IMG/VR virus record: IMGVR_UViG_3300037189_003995
Coordinates: 1 to 23,312 of that record
Strand: one strand, 5' to 3'
DNA from: a virus
DNA: 23,312 bases
Made by a program: the position numbers and the translations under genes. This document shows positions 7,347-17,600 of this stretch, one piece after another. Every line of letters begins with the position of its first letter. Within the stretch, counting starts at the first letter, position 1. The notes beneath the pieces were generated by a model. It was given only the letters and a program-made list of their open reading frames with translations, did no database searches and had not been told where the DNA came from.

Positions 7347-8168
7347 TTATCGTCTACCCGGAGCAGGGCGCGTACCACCATAATAACCGGGACGCAACTT
7401 ACCGCCGCCCGGCATATCCAAATACTGATTACTAGTACCAGTCTTAATAAAGTTCTCAAGTTCCTTAGGATCAGTAACATTAACCTGATCACCAGTTCCA
7501 TTAGTTCCATCCGTTCCACTAGTACCACTACTACCAGAACCAGAAGCATTAGGAGCCAAACCAACAAGAGCAGAAATATACTTCAACAAATTAGCACGAC
7601 GATCACCACGAAGCGTAGCCAAACCCTCACGACGAGTATCATCCATCTGAGCAATCATATCCTCAATACTAGTACGAGAAGTCTCACGCGCCGTCTTAGC
7701 AGACTGCACACCCAACTGTTCCTGCAAAGCCGCCTGCGTAATACCAGCCAAACCAATATTACGAATATCATTAGCAGCAACCATGCTCGGAGCCTCAGCA
7801 CTTAAACCCGCATTAGCCAAACTACCAAGAGCACCAATATTACTACCAGCAAACGAAGACAAACCACCCATAGCAGAACCCAACCCACTAGTAAACGCAC
7901 TAGCAACATTAGGAGCAGACTGAATAGCCTGATTAGAAATATTACGAACAGTATCAAACGCAGCCTTCTGCTCAGCAGCAATTATCTCATCAGTCTTCAT
8001 ATTCTTAAGACGATCCATCAAAGTCTTTTCAGTCTTAGAACGAGTCTTTAAATACTTCTCCATGCCACTAGTATCCGTAAAAAATTGTGCTCCACGAATA
8101 ACATCAGAAGTCATCTTAGGATTCAAACCACTCAAAAAACTAGCCAAATTAAACTTAGAATCAGCCAT
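7347..8168 (-). CDS. Putative internal virion protein (273 aa)
   Basis: No named family is recognised. The N-terminal ~75 residues are helical and charged, and a Gly/Ser/Ala-rich hydrophobic block spans about residues 90-130 (SAMGGLSSFAGSNIGALGSL). A helical region follows, then a Ser/Gly/Thr low-complexity linker (about residues 208-228, SGSGSSGTSGTDGTNGTG) and a Gly/Pro/Arg tail (GGTRPAPGRR). Such Ala/Gly-rich amphipathic proteins just upstream of a giant protein are typical of ejected internal proteins. The ATG at 8166-8168 has GGAGG nine bases upstream; an ATG six bases further 5' is too close to that site. The assignment rests on context and composition. Confidence 0.5.
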   Translation of the reverse strand: MADSKFNLASFLSGLNPKMTSDVIRGAQFFTDTSGMEKYLKTRSKTEKTLMDRLKNMKTDEIIAAEQKAAFDTVRNISNQAIQSAPNVASAFTSGLGSAMGGLSSFAGSNIGALGSLANAGLSAEAPSMVAANDIRNIGLAGITQAALQEQLGVQSAKTARETSRTSIEDMIAQMDDTRREGLATLRGDRRANLLKYISALVGLAPNASGSGSSGTSGTDGTNGTGDQVNVTDPKELENFIKTGTSNQYLDMPGGGKLRPGYYGGTRPAPGRR

Positions 8169-8186
8169 CTAACATCACCTCCTTAA

Positions 8187-8849
8187 TCATTTAATAGAAA
8201 CCCAACCCTTAGCGCCCATCCAACGCCACTTCTTATCATTAGACAAATCATACATCTTACTTCCCGGCTGAGAAGGCTTAGTATTAGTCGGAGTAGAAGT
8301 AGATACATTACCAGCAGCCGCACTAATAGCCTGACCACCAGTACCAGCAGTCTCAACAGCACCAGAGAACAAACCAGTAAGACCTTGACCAATACCACCA
8401 TAAGTTTGACCAAGTGCACTAAGAAGTTCAGCACCAACGCCAGCCTGTTGTTGTGTCTGTTGTGCCTCAGCAGTGCTAGCCGCCTGCGACATTAAACCAC
8501 CACTAATACCACGACTGCGCAAACTAGCCTTAGCCAGTGCCTCACGACTAGCGCCAGCACCCATAGCCTCAGACATACGATTATAACCAAACGCAGTACC
8601 AAACTGTCCAGAAGCAAGTTGATCAACCTGAGCCTGATTAATACCAACAACACCAGTATTAGCATCATACGTAACAAGATTAGCCGGATTAAAAGCATTA
8701 GAACTAGTAGTCGTATTCCAAGCACCCGTAGAAGGATCCTGACGACTAAGGCCAAAAGAATTAAACAAATCCCTAGTAGTATACTTTGCTTGATCTAAAG
8801 CAGAATTAAATGCTGCCTGTGCTCTATCAACATCAGAAGTAAAAGCCAT
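8187..8849 (-). CDS. Putative internal virion protein (220 aa)
   Basis: No named family is recognised. The N-terminus is helical (DRAQAAFNSALDQAKYTTRD). The centre is Ala/Gln/Gly-rich (about residues 95-165, including SQAASTAEAQQTQQQAG and a Gly-rich hydrophobic stretch), and the C-terminus is short and aromatic-basic (KKWRWMGAKGWVSIK). The composition resembles gp14-like internal core proteins and the partner gene downstream. It ends in TGA, with TTAAGGAGG immediately following for the next gene. The start ATG at 8847-8849 lies five bases after the previous stop, with AAGGG about nine bases upstream. The function is inferred from position between adhesins and the giant internal protein. Confidence 0.5.
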   Translation of the reverse strand: MAFTSDVDRAQAAFNSALDQAKYTTRDLFNSFGLSRQDPSTGAWNTTTSSNAFNPANLVTYDANTGVVGINQAQVDQLASGQFGTAFGYNRMSEAMGAGASREALAKASLRSRGISGGLMSQAASTAEAQQTQQQAGVGAELLSALGQTYGGIGQGLTGLFSGAVETAGTGGQAISAAAGNVSTSTPTNTKPSQPGSKMYDLSNDKKWRWMGAKGWVSIK

Positions 8850-8854
8850 AATAC

Positions 8855-10081
8855 TCAGCCCTTAATAATATAGTTAAGAACAAGCGACGGCTGCATATTA
8901 TTATGCGCTGTACCAGACCCACTCGAATCACTTGTAAACGAGTGCGTATGACTAGCACTAACAGGCCCAGAGTTACCAGTAAAGGCAGGCACATCAACAG
9001 TATGCTGATGATTACCAACATTAGACACATCAACAGGAGCGGACTGTCCAGTACCACCACTATTTACAGAAGCACCAACAACAGCAGCATTACTACCAGC
9101 GCCAAAGAACATCTGACCACTAATACTAGCCGTATGACCATGCGATCCAGCAGCACCAGAATCAAAAACAGCATGATCATGACTAATCGTATGCGTATGA
9201 CCAACACTCTCATTACCAGTAGTACCAGTATGAGTATGCGAAGCCAACTCGCCCGTACTTAACGCATGAGACTCATTACCAACATTAGTAGCAATAGTAC
9301 GCGCAGTTAAACCAGCACCAGTACCAGCACCAAGAGGCACACGACCACGAAGATCAGGAAGGCCAGTAGGGAAGTTGCCCGAAATAGCCGTATGCAACGC
9401 GCTACCAGACGCAGGAGCGCCACTAACACCCCAAGCCCTACCATCACACAAATACCAGCCAGAAGGAACCGTAGACCCCGCAAAAGGCATCAGAGCGCCA
9501 GTAGGAGCAAGCCACTCTTGAGCACCACTAGACAAACGATCCTTAGGAATACTACCAACAACAATATTAGCATTAGAAGCAGCACCACTAAGATACGTAC
9601 CTCCCAGAGTGATGCTCGTACCAGTCTGAGCATAAGAAAGCGCATCCATAACAAAATCCGTATCAGCAATCTTATTATCAGGAGCATAACTAGGATCAAA
9701 ATCAGGAGCAGACTGAACCGTAGGCGAGCCCGGAAGTTGAGCATTAGAAACAAGACTAATAGTCACATCAGCAGACTCAACATCATTAGACGAAACCGCA
9801 ATCTGATTAGCCGTACCAAGCATAGTCTTAACATACGAACCCGTAGTCTTAGTACCAAGCGCAACAGCATTATTATCAATACTAGTACCATCAATAGTAC
9901 TAGCAGCCCACGTACTACCATTCCAACGAAGTAACTGACCAACAGCAGAGCCACCATCAGCCAAACCAGTAGACGCAGTATACAAAACACTATCAATACT
10001 ATTAATCAAACTATTAATACTACTATAACCAGCCCTCTCAGAACCAGTCAGCGTTTCAAAACTAAAATTATTTGTAGCCAT
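8855..10081 (-). CDS. Tail fibre/adhesin with tail-collar domain and histidine-rich metal-binding tip
   Basis: The N-terminal ~190 residues are a Ser/Thr/Ala-rich fibre-like region. A phage tail-collar domain starts near residue 193 (GALMPFAGSTVPSGWYLCDG) and continues to PDLRGRVPLG near 242-251. The rest carries many HxH pairs (HTHTG, GHTHTISHDHA, SHGHT, NHQHT, SHTHS) and ends in NNMQPSLVLNYIIKG. This pattern is known from T4 gp12-like short fibres and 'microcystin-dependent' proteins, where stacked HxH motifs hold metal ions along a trimer axis. It probably forms a trimeric receptor-binding tip. A strong Shine-Dalgarno, TAAAGGAGG, fuses with the upstream stop codon ahead of the ATG. It is the fourth of four consecutive adhesin genes. 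Receptor specificity cannot be read. Confidence 0.8.
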   Translation of the reverse strand: MATNNFSFETLTGSERAGYSSINSLINSIDSVLYTASTGLADGGSAVGQLLRWNGSTWAASTIDGTSIDNNAVALGTKTTGSYVKTMLGTANQIAVSSNDVESADVTISLVSNAQLPGSPTVQSAPDFDPSYAPDNKIADTDFVMDALSYAQTGTSITLGGTYLSGAASNANIVVGSIPKDRLSSGAQEWLAPTGALMPFAGSTVPSGWYLCDGRAWGVSGAPASGSALHTAISGNFPTGLPDLRGRVPLGAGTGAGLTARTIATNVGNESHALSTGELASHTHTGTTGNESVGHTHTISHDHAVFDSGAAGSHGHTASISGQMFFGAGSNAAVVGASVNSGGTGQSAPVDVSNVGNHQHTVDVPAFTGNSGPVSASHTHSFTSDSSGSGTAHNNMQPSLVLNYIIKG

Positions 10082-10094
10082 TCACTCACCTCCT

Positions 10095-10817
10095 TTAAAA
10101 TTTAATAATATAATTTAGTGTCATATATGGCACTGTACTAGTGCCACTATTATTCACGTTTGGACCGTTGCTGGTAAGCGTACCAGAACCATCCGTAGAA
10201 CCATAAACATTAGTAGCCTCACCAAAGTTAGCACCAATACCAGCGTTACCCTGACCACCATACTCGTTACCAAACCAGCCTACACCACCACGTTCAATCC
10301 AGTACTGAATATTACCACCAACAGTTTGTGTAGCGTATAAACTACCAGAACCATGTGTGTGCGAGTTAATGGTATGTGTATGGTTGCTAAGGTCGTGTGT
10401 GTGTTGTGGTGCGCGACTAGCAATACTAATTGCGTCTTGACTATTAAGGTTATTAACATTACCATTAGAAGTATTACGCCCAAATACAGCGCGACCCCTT
10501 AACTCTGGCAACTTAAAATTAGTATTATTAGTACCACCATAAGTATTACCAATCACACTATACAAATCAGCGTATTGTGGACTAGAAACCGCATTATAAG
10601 TAGTATCACTTTCACACAATAACCAGCCCGTAGGAAGTGTATTACTACTAAAGGCTTGTACTGTTCCAATTGGAATCATGCTCTGCCATAGTGTTCCGTC
10701 CCACCAGCGATAAGAAGCAGTATCAGTTTCGTAGATCATGTATCCAGAACTGAGTGATGCTGTTGCTGGACGTGTTGTGCTTGTGCAGATGTCTGGTCCA
10801 TGTCCAAAAACAGGCAT
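10095..10817 (-). CDS. Short tail-collar-domain adhesin (240 aa)
   Basis: The protein opens with a small module (residues about 9-47: ICTSTTRP...MIYETDT...WWDGTLW) closely matching the middle of the preceding 479-aa protein (about residues 263-297). A tail-collar domain follows (about 49-112: PIGTVQAFSS...LPTGWLLCES...LPELRGRAVFGR), then HxH clusters (QHTHDLSNHTHTINSHTHG, about 138-155), a Gly/Asn-rich region and a terminal MTLNYIIKF like that of the next gene. It looks like a gp12-type trimeric receptor-binding tip with a minimal N-terminal linker, so it probably docks on another fibre. The start ATG at 10815-10817 is preceded by TAAAGGAGGG fused to the upstream stop. Confidence 0.75.
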   Translation of the reverse strand: MPVFGHGPDICTSTTRPATASLSSGYMIYETDTASYRWWDGTLWQSMIPIGTVQAFSSNTLPTGWLLCESDTTYNAVSSPQYADLYSVIGNTYGGTNNTNFKLPELRGRAVFGRNTSNGNVNNLNSQDAISIASRAPQHTHDLSNHTHTINSHTHGSGSLYATQTVGGNIQYWIERGGVGWFGNEYGGQGNAGIGANFGEATNVYGSTDGSGTLTSNGPNVNNSGTSTVPYMTLNYIIKF

Positions 10818-10830
10818 ATGCTACCCTCCT

Positions 10831-12270
10831 TTAAATACTATCACGAATACCATACACTCTAATTGTCCCACTCATTGTTCCGCCGTTTGGACTCATACTA
10901 AAACCATCATAAGACCGCGCCGCGAACTGCCACGAATGAGTCTCTCCAACAAGGTTATTGGTTGAACCATACGAGTCGTGATGGCTTATGTAAGTCGTAT
11001 AAGTATTTACGTTAGGATCAAAAATATCCATTGTCCAAGTACTTCGTAGATCAGTTAAATACTGCCACTCAGCATAAGTAGTATTATCATTCGCTGCTGT
11101 CTGGAAACTGCCAACATGCTGATACCACATACGATTATAATAATTATTATCATAATCTACACCAGCCGCCCTCCACCTAAAACGCACATTCTGAACAGTA
11201 GCCAAACTACCATTACCATTAAAAATCAAACGATAATTCCTAAAAGCACTAGAAAAAACACCATTTACAAACACTTGTGACGTACCAGAAACAGACACAA
11301 CACCATTAGAAACAGTACCACCAGTAACACTAGTAGGATTAATAAGAACCATTGCAGGAGGACTAGCAGGAGCCATCATTTGAACCCAACTAGAACCATT
11401 ATAAACAACAATAAAACCAGTATCAGTTTCATAAATCATCGTACCAGTAGCAGGACTGCTAGGACGAGTACTAGAAGTACACACAATATGTCCTTGACCT
11501 GCAAGAGTATCAATACCCTTAAGATGGGCTGTAAGGTCTGTAACTGCACCAGCCTGAGCCGGACTAGAATCACGAGTGTAACGAGAAGGAACAAAATCAA
11601 TCTGATCACGATCAGCATCAAGCACATCAGAACCACCACGCACATGACTAGAACCATGCGCAACAGTACTAGGCTGAATAATACCACTAATAATAGCCTT
11701 AATATAATACAAAGGCGAACCAGCACCACTACCAGCAATATTAGGAAGATTAAACGTAGTAGAACCATCACCAGTACCATACGTAGTACCAATAGCCGCA
11801 AACAAATCAGCATACACAGTACGACTAATAGCACTACCATCAGCACGAAGCCAACCAGTAGGAAGACTACTCATAGCAAACAATTGCATAGCACCAACAG
11901 GCACAGCAAGAAGACTCTCAGTAGTCGTATAAACAACACTCTCATCATTAGAACGAATAATAAAATTACCATTATTACTACGAAAATCAGGAATATTAAA
12001 TGTTGTACCCGGACTAGAACCCGGACCAAAAGTAGTACCAATGATACCAAAAAGGTTAGGATAAGCAGTACGATTATAACTAGTACCATTGCATAATAAC
12101 CAGCCTGTTGGAGCACTGGTTCCACCATAGTTTACGATAGTTCCGATAGGACTAAAGGCGGATTGATTAGCCGCTTGAATGTTCCATTTGGATCCATCGT
12201 ATACCCATGTGATTGTTCCGCTTGAGAATAATTGTCCGTTTGTTGGACTGTTTGGAAAATCAATTGCCAT
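10831..12270 (-). CDS. Adhesin with two tail-collar domains and C-terminal head domain (479 aa)
   Basis: Domains in order: a small N-terminal 'DGSKW' module (about 1-30); a first tail-collar domain (about 41-97, PTGWLLCNG...FNIPDF); a second (about 125-180, LPTGWLRADG...FNLPNI); a linker (about 205-253) with HVRGGSDVLDADRDQIDFVP and DLTAHLKGID, also present in the upstream 796-aa fibre; a 'YETDT...W' module (about 263-297); and a C-terminal ~170-residue beta-rich domain ending GTIRVYGIRDSI. That last domain resembles the trimeric head domains that close many phage tail spikes. It lacks the HxH tip of its two downstream neighbours. Expected location is the tail. The ATG has TAAGGAGGTG upstream, fused to the preceding stop. 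Confidence 0.75.
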   Translation of the reverse strand: MAIDFPNSPTNGQLFSSGTITWVYDGSKWNIQAANQSAFSPIGTIVNYGGTSAPTGWLLCNGTSYNRTAYPNLFGIIGTTFGPGSSPGTTFNIPDFRSNNGNFIIRSNDESVVYTTTESLLAVPVGAMQLFAMSSLPTGWLRADGSAISRTVYADLFAAIGTTYGTGDGSTTFNLPNIAGSGAGSPLYYIKAIISGIIQPSTVAHGSSHVRGGSDVLDADRDQIDFVPSRYTRDSSPAQAGAVTDLTAHLKGIDTLAGQGHIVCTSSTRPSSPATGTMIYETDTGFIVVYNGSSWVQMMAPASPPAMVLINPTSVTGGTVSNGVVSVSGTSQVFVNGVFSSAFRNYRLIFNGNGSLATVQNVRFRWRAAGVDYDNNYYNRMWYQHVGSFQTAANDNTTYAEWQYLTDLRSTWTMDIFDPNVNTYTTYISHHDSYGSTNNLVGETHSWQFAARSYDGFSMSPNGGTMSGTIRVYGIRDSI

Positions 12271-12281
12271 TAATCACCTCC

Positions 12282-14672
12282 TTAAAGTTCTGCGGTAAGG
12301 GCCAATGTGCCACTAGCCACATCAATATGTGTTGATTGTCCTGCTGTAAAAGTACTAGTAAACCGAACTCCAATACCAGTTAAATCTGGATAAAAATAAT
12401 CGGGGGCTATACCTGTTCGCGCGGCAGAAGCGCTATAAATATTTACAAGAAGGCTCTTATTATCTACCCCTGTAGCAGGAAAACCAAATGCACCTTGTGA
12501 TCGCATCTGTGTTCTACCATAAAAATGACAAAATACAAGAGTAGACGAATAAGCAGTTGCTATTGTTTGATATTGATTAATTGCAGAACTTGCAACTATC
12601 TGATAATATCGTTCACATTTTCTCAATGTAGTCTCAAAAGGCTCAAACTCAAAAGGAGTAACAACACTACCAACCTCCAACTGAACACCAGTAACCTGCC
12701 AATAATTATTAACATTAGCAGCAAGATTAACCTGACCAACCGACTCATTAGCAGCAACATAAGTACCCCAAGAAGTCTGAAGAGTACCACTAGTATAATT
12801 AGAACCATCCGCCAACTCAAAACGAAGAGTTAAAGAACTATTAGCATCATTATCCAAAACACCAACCGTATCCGCAGGAAAAATAATAGTTTTCTTTTCC
12901 CAAACAGCACTACTAGTAATTGTATAACTTCTACTAACACTTCTATTATTATCCCCATCATAAAGCATCACAATATAAGTACCAGTAACATTTGCCTTAA
13001 CCCAAAAAGACAAGGCTAATTGTGCTGCCGAAGCAGTGCCCTTAGCAAGATATTGCAAATTTTGTCCCTCAATTTGCTGCTGAAAAAAACAAAGATCAGA
13101 AGCAGCAGGAGAAGCATCAGCCGTAGTACAAAGCATTTTAAGTGACTTACGATGCCCACTACCAGTAGGAGCATCATTCTCTACACTCTGAGTCCATGTT
13201 CCCAAAGCACTAATACCAACCTGCCACCGATCAGCCGTATTATAACTAGACGTAGTAATACTAGCCACACTAGAACTACGTTGAGCAACACTCATATTAC
13301 CATTAATAATAATATTACGATTAGCAGACGCATAACCCAAAAACATACTATCAATACCATTAAGATGAGCAGTAAGATCCTCCACATTACTCGCACCACT
13401 AGCACTAGCATTACGAGTATAACCAGTAGGAACATAACTAATATTAAGACGATCACCATCAATAACATCAGTAGAACCAGTAATATGCTTAGCAGCATGA
13501 TTAGTTGTTACATCACCAGTATTACCAACCTCAACCCAAAAAGAATCGTAATAAATATACGTTTTACCACTGGTCGAATCGTACCACAAGTTACCAGCAA
13601 CACCACTAGGAGCAGTATCACTAACCGTAATACTTCCACCACCGCCAACCTTCTTAAACGATGAACCATCAGAACGATACAATGCATAAGGCTCACCAAC
13701 AGTATTAACCGCAAACAAAACACCAACCGGATGCAACGTAGCACTAAACGTAGGAAGAGCCGTACCATAACCAATAATCTTAGAATAATCAAGAACATCA
13801 GTGCCACCCGGAATATGCGTAGCCGCATGAGTATTCACATTACCCGTATCACCACGAGGAATAGTAAAATCAAACACAGCAGCACTACTATTACCAGTAT
13901 TAGTAATACTAGCAGAACTACCCGGAGCACCAGTAGTAACAGTACCAACAGCAATAGTAGCCGCAGTACCCGTTGCACCCGTAGGTCCAGTAGGACCAGT
14001 CGCTCCAGTTGCACCAGTAGCCCCAGTAGGACCACGCTCACCACTCTGAATATTAGCCACAGGAAGAACATTAACAATAACACTAGGAGTCTGCGGACTA
14101 GTAGGACTAGTATGAACAGGATCAGCCTGCAAACTAAGACTAGTACTAGTACCAAACCACCACAACTCTACATAATCACCAACAGCAGTAGCCGTACCAG
14201 TAATATTAACAGTAACTAACTGACTACTAGGATTACCAGCACTCTTACGCGGCTGACAACTAACCTCCGTACTAGAATGCGGATAATCAACACCATTAAA
14301 ACGCAACCAAAAACTAGCATCCTCAACACTATTAGCATTATTAGAAATCTGAGCAACATAACTAAGACTATAAGTACCCGGATTACTAAACGTAACCTTA
14401 GAACCACCCACAACACTAATAGAATTAGAACCCCAAACACTATCAATAGTAACAACCTGTGGAGTATTAGCCGCAACAATAGCCTGATCCGTAGTATCAT
14501 AAAAAGCACCATAATACGGATTACCACTATCCGCAATACTAGCAATCTGACTACTCTGATTATAATTAGGACTATAACTAATAATCTCTTTACGAATAAG
14601 ATTAAGAATATAATTAATAAAAGTCTGCTTACCCTGATCCGTAGTAAGATCAAAAGTAGGAATACCAAACAT
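12282..14672 (-). CDS. Multidomain tail fibre with C1q-like, collagen-like and carbohydrate-binding-type domains (796 aa)
   Basis: After a short helical N-terminus (about 1-50), a beta-rich C1q/TNF-like domain follows (about 53-205; YYGAFYDTTDQAIVAANTP, then FWLRFNGVDYPHS and GDYVELWW). A collagen-like Gly-x-y run spans residues 211-236 (GERGPTGATG and so on). Two His/GG-D linker repeats (HAATHIPGGTDVLDY near 282, HAAKHITGSTDVIDGDR near 392) flank a YDSTSGKTY...W module near 360-380. The C-terminal region (about 451-695) reads NIIINGNMSVAQR...ADRW...VTGVQLEVGSVVTPFE...CERYYQ, a widespread tail-fibre ending thought to bind surface carbohydrate. About 100 residues of unassigned beta-rich sequence finish it. 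The ATG overlaps the nozzle stop as TAATG, with GGGGAGG upstream. It is the first adhesin after the nozzle and so the likeliest to attach directly. Confidence 0.8.
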   Translation of the reverse strand: MFGIPTFDLTTDQGKQTFINYILNLIRKEIISYSPNYNQSSQIASIADSGNPYYGAFYDTTDQAIVAANTPQVVTIDSVWGSNSISVVGGSKVTFSNPGTYSLSYVAQISNNANSVEDASFWLRFNGVDYPHSSTEVSCQPRKSAGNPSSQLVTVNITGTATAVGDYVELWWFGTSTSLSLQADPVHTSPTSPQTPSVIVNVLPVANIQSGERGPTGATGATGATGPTGPTGATGTAATIAVGTVTTGAPGSSASITNTGNSSAAVFDFTIPRGDTGNVNTHAATHIPGGTDVLDYSKIIGYGTALPTFSATLHPVGVLFAVNTVGEPYALYRSDGSSFKKVGGGGSITVSDTAPSGVAGNLWYDSTSGKTYIYYDSFWVEVGNTGDVTTNHAAKHITGSTDVIDGDRLNISYVPTGYTRNASASGASNVEDLTAHLNGIDSMFLGYASANRNIIINGNMSVAQRSSSVASITTSSYNTADRWQVGISALGTWTQSVENDAPTGSGHRKSLKMLCTTADASPAASDLCFFQQQIEGQNLQYLAKGTASAAQLALSFWVKANVTGTYIVMLYDGDNNRSVSRSYTITSSAVWEKKTIIFPADTVGVLDNDANSSLTLRFELADGSNYTSGTLQTSWGTYVAANESVGQVNLAANVNNYWQVTGVQLEVGSVVTPFEFEPFETTLRKCERYYQIVASSAINQYQTIATAYSSTLVFCHFYGRTQMRSQGAFGFPATGVDNKSLLVNIYSASAARTGIAPDYFYPDLTGIGVRFTSTFTAGQSTHIDVASGTLALTAEL

Positions 14673-17600
14673 TACTGCCTCCCCGGACGCAACGCCTTAA
14701 AACCAATACTCCAAGCATCAGTCTCCACACGAGTAGGCTTAGAAACAGCAGCACTAGACGCATCCTGCTGCTTCCAACGATTCAACTGATAAAACTGATA
14801 ACCAAGAGCGTTAGTACGCAAACTAAATCGCTTAGTCCGGCGCTCAAACGCTGGAAAAAACAAATCATCCCAACTCGTATCAAGCGAAAAAACACCCGAC
14901 CAAGTAGCAGGACTCTGATTAGTTTCCGCAGCCAAAAAACGTTCAGACTCAGACCAAGCATACAAAACCTCAGGCAAAAGAACCCAATTACGCTCCTTAA
15001 CCTGCGTATCAATATAATCATTATTCTCATAATCAAGCATATCAATACGAACAGCGCCACCCTTAATAAGCATACTAACCATAATACGCTGAAACCACTT
15101 CTTAATAACAGGATCACCAACAGTATAAACCTTAGTCTGAAAATACAAATCAGGACCCGGATAGCGCGAAGCAAGCGTAATAAAATCATCATACGCATTA
15201 GTTTCAATATCAAGCATAGCATCAATACCCACAAAATGACCACGATTAGACACAATATATTCTGGCTTTACAACACCAACAACATTCGTAGGCAACGAAC
15301 CAGAATACGTAAACGTCTTAGAATCTACACGCTTAACAAGCCAAGAAGTAATAGTACCACTACCACCAATAAGATTACTATTAATAATCACAACATTACT
15401 ACTAATGCTTGTAATAGGGCCTTCTACAAAATTAGCACTATTAGCAGACGAAACAATACGAACACGCTGACCAAGAGTAAATCCAATAGCAGAATTAAAA
15501 GTAAACGTCTTAGTACCAGTACCAATAGTTACACTAGATGATGAAGTAGCCGTCGTATTAGTAAGAACCGAAGTAACAGAACCCATAGTAATGCTAGACA
15601 CAACCGGATCATCATTACGATCAACAAGATCCACAACATTACCTGTTTGAAACGTGTCAGATGCAGCAGTAGTATAAGTAACAGTAACTGTACCCGACGA
15701 ACCAGATACACTAGTAACAGCATTACTAGGCTTACCAGAAATAAACTCAGAAGTAGAATTACGCTTCTTACGCGCATTAATACTAACCCAAGCCTTATCA
15801 TAATTAAGATCCGCCAACACACCAGCATTAACAGCGTCCAAAAATGCTGCACCAGTAAACTCAAAATTACTAAGTGTAGTAATGCTACCAGTAGGCATAT
15901 ACAAAGCCATAGTAATCGTTTTCAAAGAATTCTTAATAGGATCATACGTCAAAGCAGCCTTACGACTAACCATATCCTGCCAAGAAAAACCATAAGAAGT
16001 ATACGTACTAACAGGATACGTCACACCATTATAAACAATGGGCTGACCCTCCTGATCACCAGCAGCAGGATTAACATACACAGGCTCAAACTTTGTAAAA
16101 GAATACGAAGACTGCCACTTAGTAAAATGAACAAACAAATAATTTTTATACACAAACGAGTAAATACGATCAGCATTAGCATCAAAATGCTTAACACCAT
16201 CATAATAATACGTGCCAAGCATATCCTTAGTCATATTACGCACAGTAGAACCATCAAAATAAAGAATGCCACTAGTACTAGCCCAAATAACACCACCACC
16301 AATTTCAACAATGCTCCCCGCGCTTAAACAACCCTCAGGATAAAGAACCTCAAGACTAAAATTAGTACGATCATTACCACGAAGGATATACGTATTATCC
16401 GACATAAAAATAACAAGACCAGAATTAGACGTAGCCATACCACGCATAATATTAGTTCCCGGAATAACAATACTGTCCGCAGCATCAGGCGACAAATCAA
16501 CCGCCTCAGGATCATGATAAGAAGAAAAAACAATCTGATTCTCATAATCATTCTTACCAAGCGAACCATACCACTGCAACCCAGCATACGTAGCCGTAAA
16601 ATAACCCGGAGCGTTCTTCTCAGAACGCACAGAATCACTATACGTAGTACCCGCACCAGAATCATCAACTTTACCACTCAAACGAGGCTGATAATAAGGA
16701 GAACTCTCAAAAGCCCAACGAGAAGAACCAAGACTAGTCACATTATTATCCGAACTAAGCGTAGTCTGCTTCTTAACCATCATATACTCATCACTCGTAA
16801 GCGACAACTTAACTGCACCACTAGTCAAAGTAAACTGAGTATTACTCGTAGCACCATCCCACTTAACCTTACCAATAATAGCACCATCACTATTACGATA
16901 CACATACCACTCATCAGCAGACTCATTAATCTTAGCAGACGCAAAATGCCCATCCGCACCAGAACCCTCAATACCACTAGTAACAACATTACCAGAAGTA
17001 ATAGTAATAAGTCCACGACCATGCACATGCTGAAAACCACGCACATTACGAAAACTAAGCGTAACATCATTAACAGCAGACACAACATTAGTAGTCGAAT
17101 TAAACGAACCATTATGACCAAGCAAAGGACGCTTATCCAACACAATACTCGTAGGACTAGTCTCAGAATCAACACTCTTAACAACACCAATACACTGATA
17201 AGCCGCATCACCACTAGTATCAAAAACAAACATACCCGGAGTAATACGCGGAGTCTCACCAGAACCAGTAACAGACGTACTCAAAGAACCAGTACTAGTA
17301 ATAGTACTAGACCACTGAGTATTATTTGCCAAAGAACCAACAGTCTCAGTAGCAATATCACACAAAGACAAAGAACAATCAGTACCATGACCACCACGCC
17401 AATAATACAAAGATTGAAAACGAGAATACTGACTAGTATCAGAAAACGTAGGAACCCCATAACGAGTAAACACACTCAAAAACGAGCCAGCCGTCAAAGC
17501 AGGCTTACCAACAAACATAGTCATAGGATTATTCAAACGAACAGTCTCATTCTGACTATCCGTATTATCAAAACTATACGAACCATTAGGCATCTTAAAA

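Noticed and set aside
13966-14042. Repeat array in the 796-aa fibre considered as a DNA repeat or CRISPR-like element
   Set aside because: The periodicity is explained by collagen-like Gly-x-y triplets in frame; there are no spacers of constant length.
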